Origin: an uncultured Clostridia bacterium
GTDB taxonomy: Bacteria; Bacillota; Clostridia; TANB77; CAG-508
Direction: 5' to 3'
Length of the DNA: 6,279 nucleotides
Assembly: GCA_947625075.1 (NCBI GenBank)
Contig: CANQMY010000067.1
Location: forward strand, 1 to 6,279
Shown: piece by piece, positions 1-5,201 of the stretch
Numbering within the stretch: position 1 is the first letter of the stretch
How the letters are laid out: every line of letters begins with the position of its first letter
Made by a program: the position numbers and the translations under genes
The notes under the pieces: model-generated
What the model was told of the DNA's origin: nothing
The model's input: only the letters and a program-made list of their open reading frames with translations
The model's database searches: none

Positions 1-232
1 CTGATACTTGTCTTACAAGTTGAGCTCCCATATTTTCAAATTTATCTGGAAGTTCTATATCCTTTGCAATAGTAACACCATCATTTGTAATAAGTGGTGC
101 TCCAAAATTCTTTCCAAGTACAACATTTCTTCCTTTTGGTCCTAATGTAACTTTTACTGTATCAGCTAATTTATTAACACCATTTAATAATTTTTTTCTA
201 GCATCCTCGCTAAATTCAATATCCTTTGCCAT
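1..232 (-). CDS. groL: Chaperonin GroEL (60 kDa subunit), N-terminal part, cut by window start
   Basis: GroEL is the large subunit of the cytoplasmic ATP-driven folding chamber and works with the GroES lid. Only the first 77 codons are present; the gene continues past base 1. The translation starts MAKDIEFSEDARKKLL and carries the hallmark equatorial-domain segments LGPKGRNVVL (about residues 30-39) and ITNDGVTIAKDIEL (about 48-61), which contribute to the nucleotide pocket, followed by DKFENMGAQLV. The catalytic DGTTT segment lies beyond the edge. The ATG at 230-232 is preceded by a perfect AAGGAGG at 241-247, 8 nt upstream, which fixes the start. It lies 39 nt downstream of groES and is evidently co-transcribed from the CIRCE-controlled promoter. 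Nothing is abnormal in the visible part. Identification is essentially certain. Confidence 0.98.
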   Translation of the reverse strand, partial: MAKDIEFSEDARKKLLNGVNKLADTVKVTLGPKGRNVVLGKNFGAPLITNDGVTIAKDIELPDKFENMGAQLVRQVS

Positions 233-271
233 TTTAAAATCCTCCTTAAAAAATATATGAATATAGATATA

Positions 272-553
272 TTATTCTGCAATTGCTAATATATCCTCTT
301 GCTTTACTATTACATAATCTTCGCCTTCATATTTAACTTCTGTTCCTGAATACTTATTTAAAACAACTTTATCTCCTTTTTTTACATACATTTCTGATAG
401 CTTTCCATCTATCATTTCTCCAGGTCCTACTGCTACAACCTCTGCTATTTGTGGTTTTTCTTTACTTCCATTTGAAAGAATTATTCCACTTTTAGTAGTT
501 TCTTCAGCTTCTTGCATTTTTACGATAACTCTATCGCTTAATGGTTTTAACAT
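272..553 (-). CDS. groS: Co-chaperonin GroES (10 kDa)
   Basis: GroES forms the heptameric lid of the GroEL chamber in the cytoplasm. The 93-residue product has the usual family length (about 94-97). It begins MLKPLSDRVIVK, the typical first beta strand, then has the mobile loop at about residues 15-33 with the hydrophobic contact tripeptide in SGIILSNG. Next comes AEVVAVGPGE, then the KKGDKVVLNKYSGTEVK core (about 58-74), and it ends in the classic EDILAIAE. The ATG at 551-553 has an AAAGGAGGAT ribosome site at 561-570. It is the first gene of the groESL operon, with a leader of about 95 nt between the predicted transcription start and the ATG. Heat-shock control through HrcA is inferred from the two CIRCE-type repeats upstream. 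Confidence 0.98.
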   Translation of the reverse strand: MLKPLSDRVIVKMQEAEETTKSGIILSNGSKEKPQIAEVVAVGPGEMIDGKLSEMYVKKGDKVVLNKYSGTEVKYEGEDYVIVKQEDILAIAE

Positions 554-628
554 ACTATAAATCCTCCTTTACAGGCAATTTGATGCTATCTTATGCCATA
601 ATTAAAATTATATGTCAGATTTTTCGTT

Positions 629-655
629 TTAGCACTCGCGAATATCGACTGCTAA
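629..655. promoter_or_regulatory. CIRCE operator 1 (HrcA binding site), near-perfect
   Basis: The plus strand reads TTAGCACTC (629-637), a 9-nt spacer, then GACTGCTAA (647-655). The CIRCE consensus is TTAGCACTC-N9-GAGTGCTAA, so 17 of 18 arm bases match, with the correct spacer length. The site lies just downstream of the predicted -10, at the expected transcription start, where bound HrcA repressor would block initiation of groESL. It would also be in the 5' end of the mRNA, as is common for CIRCE. Confidence 0.95.
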
Positions 656-656
656 T

Positions 657-685
657 AATTTATATCTTTTTTTAGCAATTGTCAA
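657..685 (-). promoter_or_regulatory. Sigma-A type promoter of groES-groEL
   Basis: On the minus strand there is an exact TTGACA -35 at 680-685. Two -10 registers are possible: TATAAA at 659-664 with a 15-nt spacer, or TAAATT at 657-662 with a 17-nt spacer. Initiation would fall near position 650, inside CIRCE operator 1. A perfect TATAAT also occurs at 607-612 but has no credible -35 at 16-18 nt. Confidence 0.75.
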
Positions 686-698
686 TATAGATTGCTAA
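672..698. promoter_or_regulatory. CIRCE-like operator 2 (degenerate HrcA site) over the -35
   Basis: The plus strand reads TTAGCAATT (672-680), a 9-nt spacer, then GATTGCTAA (690-698). This has the same 9-9-9 layout as CIRCE, and 15 of 18 arm bases match the consensus. The arms pair with each other except at the innermost position. The two spacers also share G..AATAT. The centre is 43 bp from that of operator 1, about four helical turns. It overlaps the TTGACA -35 box. Binding by HrcA is inferred from layout. Confidence 0.8.
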
Positions 699-717
699 TT
701 TTCACAAAATTTTCACA
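697..717. repeat. Phased 10-bp direct repeat upstream of the groESL -35 (UP-element-like)
   Basis: The plus strand has AATTTTCACA at 697-706 and again at 708-717. This is TGTGAAAATT twice on the coding strand, with an 11-bp period of about one helical turn. It starts about 12 bp upstream of the -35 hexamer, where the alpha subunits of RNA polymerase contact A/T-tract UP elements. It could equally be the site of an unidentified regulator; the heptad and spacing do not fit CtsR (GGTCAAA repeats). Confidence 0.5.
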
Positions 718-749
718 TTAAACTTTTATTCTTATATTTTGAGAAAATA

Positions 750-787
750 AAAAACTCTTATAAATTTTATAATCTATAAAAGTTTTT
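750..787 (-). terminator. Rho-independent terminator after secF
   Basis: Arms at 750-762 and 775-787 pair over 13 bp, with one G-U wobble when read as minus-strand RNA, around a 12-nt loop. The stem is A/U-rich and its descending arm ends in UUUUU, followed by more U-rich sequence. It begins 8 nt after the secF stop codon and lies upstream of the groESL promoter, so it separates the two operons. The near-symmetric A/T ends could also stop plus-strand transcripts. Confidence 0.8.
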
Positions 788-795
788 ATTATTAT

Positions 796-1431
796 TTATT
801 TTCCTTTTTTCTCTATATTATCATTTTTTAATTCGCATATTGTTGTATATATTAATATTACTAAAGCATATACTGTTAATGCAATTGGCATAGTTATTTC
901 ATTTACTTTAATCCTTCCTATTGCATATAAACTATACAATAACCCTTCTGCAATTATCAGAAATTTTATTATATCAAACATTTTTTTAGCACCTTTATAT
1001 CTAATAGCATAAAATCCAAGTATTAAAAGTGTTGATAATCCAATTGGAATTATATATGGTTCTATTACATTTCTAAGTTTAGTGTTAGGTATATGATCAA
1101 CGGCAAAATCACCTATTTCAAGTTCTACAGAATATTTTTCATTTATTTTTGAACATATTAAACCTAATTTTTCATCTGTTACATCTTCTCTAGTTTTTAT
1201 TAGTGCACTATCGCCAAATAATTCAACTTCTTGTACTAATACTTTATTTTTTCCAAATACTTCTTGTGCAATATCCTTTATTTCTTCTGTTGTTATACTT
1301 TTTCCTACTGTAAAAGTTATAGTATTTCCTTCAGCATAATTTAAATCTACATCTAACCCAAATATTGCTGTAATAACTAATGCTATAATAAATACTATAA
1401 TTACTACTATGTATAATATTTTTTCTTTCAT
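796..1431 (-). CDS. secF: Truncated, divergent SecF-like translocase subunit
   Basis: SecF partners SecD in the membrane complex that assists SecYEG-driven export. The 211-residue product has helix 1 (about 4-24), an extracytoplasmic head (about 28-118), and three further helices (about 122-143, 152-171, 179-200). The order of helix 2, the loop containing AIRYKGAKKMFDI, helix 3 and helix 4 parallels the first part of canonical SecF, as does its place straight after secD. Canonical SecF is about 290-320 residues with six helices. This one ends at helix 4, so helices 5-6 are absent, and the family's NDTIVVFDRIREN segment is replaced by ALVILIYTTICEL. No frameshift remnant is visible: the gene stops cleanly with TAA 8 nt before a terminator. 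The ATG has no ribosome site at normal distance (see 1432-1473). Assignment rests on synteny plus topology. Confidence 0.75.
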   Translation of the reverse strand: MKEKILYIVVIIVFIIALVITAIFGLDVDLNYAEGNTITFTVGKSITTEEIKDIAQEVFGKNKVLVQEVELFGDSALIKTREDVTDEKLGLICSKINEKYSVELEIGDFAVDHIPNTKLRNVIEPYIIPIGLSTLLILGFYAIRYKGAKKMFDIIKFLIIAEGLLYSLYAIGRIKVNEITMPIALTVYALVILIYTTICELKNDNIEKKGK

Positions 1432-1473
1432 CTCATATTGTATTGTTAATATATTTAAACAATACTCTCCTTT
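1432..1473 (-). promoter_or_regulatory. Displaced secF ribosome binding site with intervening hairpin
   Basis: The only strong Shine-Dalgarno before secF is AAAGGAGAG at 1465-1473, 5 nt after the secD stop but about 34 nt from the secF ATG. Between them, arms at 1440-1447 and 1458-1465 (GTATTGTT/AACAATAC, 8 bp, 10-nt loop) form a hairpin. Folding it leaves about 8 nt before the ATG, a normal spacing. Alternatively the site starts a 9-codon leader peptide from TTG at 1460-1462 ending in TGA at 1433-1435, 1 nt before the ATG, so secF would be translated by coupling. Both readings are inference. Confidence 0.5.
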
Positions 1474-1478
1474 CTTTG

Positions 1479-2960
1479 TTATTTATTTCTTACTAATAAA
1501 TTAGTTACACTTAAATTATATAATACACTAATTATTATTGCCCAGAAAACAATCATTCCAAAGCTATATATTTTATCCCAATTTATAAAACAACATATTA
1601 TTGATAATATTACTAAAGGTATTAAAATTATAGAATATTTCTTTACAGCATCATAATATTTTTTAATTCTTTCCTCTTTACTTAAGTTTTTATTTTTTAA
1701 ATTATTTAATAAAATATAATTAAATACTGAATTAATAATAAATGCTAATCCTATTGCTAAAACTCCATCTAATGATAATGTTACATTTGCAAATCTAATT
1801 ATTATCAAAAGTATAGCTAAATATCCTATAGAAAGAATTGTTGATAAAAATCCTTTCATTTTAAATTTTATAATCATAAATATAGATATTATTAATGCAA
1901 TTATAATTAATACAACTACAATTATATTTATATTAACTAATTCAAAAGAACCTTGTAAATAGATATTTTCTGTTACTTCGTAGTCTACTGGTAATGGATC
2001 ATTTTCTATTATTGAAGCAACATTATATCCACCATATAAAGATTCTTTTATTTCTTCTTCATCTGTTGAAGATCCAATCGTAAGTTGCAAAACTCCATTA
2101 TCTATTATCTTTGAAAAACCTGTTGTAAGTAATGTAGAGTCATCTATCTTTAAATCTACAGTTTTTGAAACTTCTTCTGATTCATTTTCTTCACTTGAAG
2201 TTTCATCAGAAATTTCATTTGATGTTTCATTTGATGTTTCATTTGACTCATCATTTAATACATCATTTGATATTTCATTTGATATTTCATCTGTAGTATT
2301 ATTTTCCGTTTCAATTACAGCATTTTCATTATAATCTAAAGATATATTTTTTAATTTATTAGCTCCAGATAATTTAAAATTTATGCTCATTAAAACAATT
2401 TGATAACCATAATTATCTACTACAGAAACATCTACACTTTTTACATCATCATTAGTAATTAAAACGTTTCCGGTATTTGTATCAGTAATTTCAAAGTTAC
2501 CTTTTTGTACTATATCAGATAATATAGTATCAGTTTGATCATTTTCTGGTAATGTAATTTCAATTTTTCCTGTACTTTCATCACATGATATATTAAAATC
2601 ATCTACCTTTAAACTTTTTAGTCTATTTTTTAATATCTTTGCTGAATCTCTATATTTTTTTGAATTTTCTTCTTTTAAATTTGTTTCTTCAACTACATTT
2701 TCTTCTATAGAATTCTCACTAATATCATTAGTACTTTCTTCATTAGTAGTTACCGTTTCTGAATTTGATTCATCTGATTCTTCGCTTATTTCTAATGTTA
2801 CTTTTCTATATCCACTAATATTTGTTCCTAGTACATAATCAGGTAAAATACTTACCATTTGATTCTTTTCCAAATGATAAACTCCTACAAATGATACTAT
2901 TGATATTAGTATAATTATTAATACAATTAAGACTACATTTAATTTTTTTTGTGCTTTCAT
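1479..2960 (-). CDS. secD: Divergent SecD-like translocase subunit with acidic repeat insertion
   Basis: SecD, with SecF, is an accessory membrane subunit of the Sec translocon. The 493-residue product has helix 1 (about 8-27), an acidic Ser/Glu/Asn linker (about 57-99), a first-domain head starting AKILKNRLKSLKVD and GKIEITLPEN (about 107-140, matching the SecD pattern of R.D.LGV then I.V.LPG), GNFEITDTNTGNVLITNDDV, and FKLSGANKL (195-203). A low-complexity insertion (about 211-266) interrupts the head before it resumes at VDLKIDDSTLL. Five helices follow (about 341-365, 370-389, 396-418, 441-461, 467-486). Helix 4 carries VTLSLDGVLAIGLAFIINSV where the family has the GMAVDANV motif, and the proton-pathway Asp is absent. 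The ATG at 2958-2960 has AGGAGG 4 nt upstream, 15 nt after the preceding gene. The family call is firm; motor function is doubtful. Confidence 0.9.
   Translation of the reverse strand: MKAQKKLNVVLIVLIIILISIVSFVGVYHLEKNQMVSILPDYVLGTNISGYRKVTLEISEESDESNSETVTTNEESTNDISENSIEENVVEETNLKEENSKKYRDSAKILKNRLKSLKVDDFNISCDESTGKIEITLPENDQTDTILSDIVQKGNFEITDTNTGNVLITNDDVKSVDVSVVDNYGYQIVLMSINFKLSGANKLKNISLDYNENAVIETENNTTDEISNEISNDVLNDESNETSNETSNEISDETSSEENESEEVSKTVDLKIDDSTLLTTGFSKIIDNGVLQLTIGSSTDEEEIKESLYGGYNVASIIENDPLPVDYEVTENIYLQGSFELVNINIIVVVLIIIALIISIFMIIKFKMKGFLSTILSIGYLAILLIIIRFANVTLSLDGVLAIGLAFIINSVFNYILLNNLKNKNLSKEERIKKYYDAVKKYSIILIPLVILSIICCFINWDKIYSFGMIVFWAIIISVLYNLSVTNLLVRNK
2197..2292 (-). repeat. 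Eight-unit 12-bp tandem repeat inside secD
   Basis: Eight consecutive 12-bp units lie between 2197 and 2292. Units at 2221-2232 and 2233-2244 are identical (GATGTTTCATTT on the plus strand), as nearly are 2269-2280 and 2281-2292; the middle two are most diverged. Each unit codes exactly one tetrapeptide, six of the eight fitting [ND]E[TI]S, so gain or loss of units keeps the frame. The array covers about residues 224-255 of SecD, on the outer face of the membrane. Confidence 0.9.
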
Positions 2961-2975
2961 TTTTCCTCCTAATTA

Positions 2976-3377
2976 CTATTTGTGTATATTTACTCCTATT
3001 ATACCACCTATTATTCCCGCTAAAATAGATACTGCAAACATTATAATTGTTTTTAAATTAATTGAATATCCTGTTATAGTTATACTTGATAATAAATATA
3101 TTGTTATCATATATATACCACCAACTAAAGCTCCATTTAATAATCCATTTTTCTTTATATTCATAGAGCTTAATATACTTCCTACTAATATACTTATAGC
3201 AGAGATTGATATAATTGCTGTTGGAATTATATTTTCTGACACATTTGTATATGTAAGAATAAGTGATATTATTAGTAATAATAATAAAGTTAATATTATT
3301 GAAATTATACTTCCTTTAATTACTTTAAAAAAATTTTTTGATTTTGAGTTTTCCTCTATTTTTTTCACAGTTTCCAT
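2976..3377 (-). CDS. TIGR04086-like four-helix membrane protein
   Basis: This 133-residue protein is predicted to be integral to the cytoplasmic membrane, with four helices at about 20-44, 50-72, 78-100 and 108-130 and a basic cytoplasmic-type N terminus. The segment KNGLLNGALVGGIY before helix 3 and the glycine-rich AGIIGGIIGVN end resemble the clostridial TIGR04086 family, which from recall occurs beside yajC and sec genes; its function is unknown to me. The start is chosen at the ATG at 3375-3377, because GGTGGA at 3384-3389 stands 6 nt upstream. The GTG two codons earlier (3381-3383) directly abuts that ribosome site and so is unlikely to be used. It lies between yajC and secD, and its TAG stop is the only non-TAA stop among the complete genes here. 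A role linked to protein export is inferred from position only. Confidence 0.8.
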   Translation of the reverse strand: METVKKIEENSKSKNFFKVIKGSIISIILTLLLLLIISLILTYTNVSENIIPTAIISISAISILVGSILSSMNIKKNGLLNGALVGGIYMITIYLLSSITITGYSINLKTIIMFAVSILAGIIGGIIGVNIHK

Positions 3378-3394
3378 ACACACTCCACCTTTCT

Positions 3395-3427
3395 TTTAAT
3401 GCATAAAATTTATATTTTTGCATTAAA
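3395..3427. other. Intercistronic hairpin between yajC and the TIGR04086-like gene
   Basis: Perfect 9-bp arms TTTAATGCA (3395-3403) and TGCATTAAA (3419-3427) can extend inward by AAAAT/ATTTT (3405-3409 with 3414-3418) past a single bulged base, giving about 14 pairs. On the minus strand it is followed by AGAAAGGTGG rather than a U-run, so it is not an intrinsic terminator. It sits immediately upstream of the next gene's ribosome site and may affect mRNA processing or stability. Confidence 0.55.
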
Positions 3428-3466
3428 TTTGCTTGTTTAAAATATATGTGAAGTGCTATAATTTTA

Positions 3467-3745
3467 TTACTTTATATTTCTATCATCCAATCCTGCTACT
3501 GCCCATTTTTCAATAGATATTTTTAAATTGTCAGGATATGTTTTTAAAATAATTCTATCTTCATCAATTTTTTCAACTATTCCTGCTAATCCTGAATATG
3601 TAACTATTTTATCTCCTTCTTTTAGAGAATCTTGCATTTTCTTTATATTTTTTTGTTGTTTTCTTTTTGGCCAATAAGACATATAATATATTAAAAAAAT
3701 TATTATAACTAATATGATAGTTGTAAGAATATCTTTTACAGGCAT
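3467..3745 (-). CDS. yajC: Preprotein translocase subunit YajC
   Basis: YajC is the small single-pass membrane subunit associated with SecDF at the SecYEG translocon. The 92-residue product (family about 85-115) has one N-terminal helix (about 5-24) and then the family signature: an aromatic/Pro-basic turn YWPKRKQQK (about 24-32), a helix containing MQDSLKEGDKIVTYSGLAGIV (about 37-57, with the invariant GD.V.T..G..G pattern), and a short beta-rich tail. The ATG at 3743-3745 has an AAAGGA ribosome site about 10 nt upstream. It follows the WG-repeat gene by 53 nt with no convincing promoter between them, so it should be read from the tgt operon. Position next to tgt and secDF is the classical arrangement. 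Confidence 0.95.
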   Translation of the reverse strand: MPVKDILTTIILVIIIFLIYYMSYWPKRKQQKNIKKMQDSLKEGDKIVTYSGLAGIVEKIDEDRIILKTYPDNLKISIEKWAVAGLDDRNIK

Positions 3746-3798
3746 TTTATTTTTTCCTTTCTATTACTGCTATTATTTCAATTCTTTGCTTTTAATTT

Positions 3799-5196
3799 TT
3801 ATTGTTTATTTTCTTGTTCATGCCACCATTTAACTATATCTATTGTTTGATCATCAACTGTCACATAATAAGTTGTTACATCTGCTAAAGTTGTAGCATA
3901 TGCTGAATTAATAGCTGTATTAACCATCAATTCACCATTTGAATTAATAATTCCATATTTAGAAATTATTGTTTTGCTATCATTTCCAACATTATTTACT
4001 TTTACTACTATTCCATCAATTTCTGGAATTAATACAATTCCATTTGTATTTTTTGCTCCTGTGTTATTTTCAACTTTATTGCATCCAATTCCATCATATT
4101 TAATTTCAGTTATTGTTTCACCATTTATATCTATAATTCCCCATTTATTATTAAGTTTTACAGGTATGCATTTTTCAAATAAAAGGTATCTATTTACAAC
4201 ATTCACATCATCATAAGATCCTTGATCTAATCCTATACTATCATAATCTTGGTGAATTATAATTTTTCCATTACTATTTATTACACCTTGTTTTCCATTG
4301 CTAGAAACTAAATATAAATTTACATTTTTATCAATTATATCTATTGAATCATAATCTGGTTTAACTTTTGTCATTCCGTCACTGCCTATTATTCCAACCT
4401 TTTTATCTTCTGTTGTGACAATAAAATCTTCTGTGCCTTCCATATATTCAACTTTAGAATATCTAGGAGTTATAACTGTAGTTATTTCTTCAGGACTTTT
4501 TATTGACTTTACTCCAAATAATTTTGTATCAGCATCTTGTATAACTATTAAATTATTTAGAAGTGCCTTTTCATTATTAAATTTAATTTTATCTTCAAAT
4601 CCTGATTTTTCCAAACTTGCATCTGCTATATTTCTTTCATAATATGTTGATAAATATGGTAGAGTGGTAATTGAAACAGTATTATTATTATCATTGTAAT
4701 TTATAATTACATTAAATGCTTTACTTAAACCACTTTCATTTATATAAAGCTTTTCTCCTCTTAGTATTACTTCTTCACCTATTTCAAATTTTTGAGATTG
4801 AGCTCCATCTGAAGTATATTTAAATATTTCATCTGAACCTGATGAAAAAGAAACTATTTCTTTAGTATTATTTATATAGCATTTTGTTTTATCTTCAGAA
4901 TATTGTCCATAACTACCTGGATAGTACGTATACCCAATATATGAACATATACCACTAATTGAAGTATATACTTTTTCATTTTCTATAATAAATAATCCTT
5001 CTTCATTGCTTGCTTTACTATTTAAAATACCGTCAATATTTACTTTAAAAAGTTGTGCTTGTAATTTTTGACTATAAAGCCATAATACAACAGCAGAAAT
5101 TATTAAAATAACTATTAATACAATTACTATTATAAATGAAATTTTTATTTTTGTTGATTTTTTTTCTTTTATAGGATTTTCTTGCATCAAATCCAT
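3799..5196 (-). CDS. Membrane-anchored stalk-domain / WG-repeat protein
   Basis: I recognise the architecture but no named gene. The 465-residue protein has a basic N terminus (KEKKSTKIK), one signal-anchor helix (about 19-39), and a large outside domain. Residues about 66-178 resemble a copper-amine-oxidase-N-like stalk domain, ending in the typical YINESGLSKAFNVIINYNDN then VSI pattern. Residues about 225-425 hold five WG-type repeats centred on FG (228), VG (268), QG (304), WG (353) and YG (415). Most are followed by a hydrophobic pair and then N/D-x-NG, with YDSI or YDGI after three of them. Such repeats form beta-rich surface modules of unknown role. The ATG at 5194-5196 has a GAGGGGGA site about 10 nt upstream that overlaps the tgt stop region, so it is tightly coupled to tgt. 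It is an unexpected insertion into the tgt-yajC junction. Confidence 0.85.
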   Translation of the reverse strand: MDLMQENPIKEKKSTKIKISFIIVIVLIVILIISAVVLWLYSQKLQAQLFKVNIDGILNSKASNEEGLFIIENEKVYTSISGICSYIGYTYYPGSYGQYSEDKTKCYINNTKEIVSFSSGSDEIFKYTSDGAQSQKFEIGEEVILRGEKLYINESGLSKAFNVIINYNDNNNTVSITTLPYLSTYYERNIADASLEKSGFEDKIKFNNEKALLNNLIVIQDADTKLFGVKSIKSPEEITTVITPRYSKVEYMEGTEDFIVTTEDKKVGIIGSDGMTKVKPDYDSIDIIDKNVNLYLVSSNGKQGVINSNGKIIIHQDYDSIGLDQGSYDDVNVVNRYLLFEKCIPVKLNNKWGIIDINGETITEIKYDGIGCNKVENNTGAKNTNGIVLIPEIDGIVVKVNNVGNDSKTIISKYGIINSNGELMVNTAINSAYATTLADVTTYYVTVDDQTIDIVKWWHEQENKQ

Positions 5197-5201
5197 ATTA
5201 T

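Noticed and set aside
607..612. Perfect TATAAT as an alternative groES -10
   Set aside because: The hexamer 17 nt upstream (GTGCTA) is not a credible -35, there is no TGn extension, and it lies in an A/T palindrome (598-611), so chance occurrence is likely.
2197..2292. CRISPR array
   Set aside because: The 12-bp units are contiguous with no spacers and stay in frame within secD, so this is a coding minisatellite.
3381..3383. GTG as start of the TIGR04086-like gene
   Set aside because: It directly abuts the ribosome site GGTGGA with no spacing; the ATG at 3375-3377 has normal spacing.
2980..3399. 139-codon open frame on the plus strand
   Set aside because: It is antisense to the TIGR04086-like gene, Ile/Pro/Phe-rich as expected from reading AT-rich membrane-protein DNA backwards, and has no ribosome site or family resemblance.
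3378..3466. Possible SCIFF-type six-cysteine peptide gene, which I recall near yajC/secD in Clostridia
   Set aside because: Neither this gap nor those at 2961-2975 and 1432-1478 can hold the roughly 140-base gene, and no Cys-rich frame is seen.
3974..4642. Two plus-strand open frames of 80 and 75 codons
   Set aside because: Both lie wholly inside the WG-repeat gene on the other strand, have no ribosome site, and show no recognisable protein pattern.
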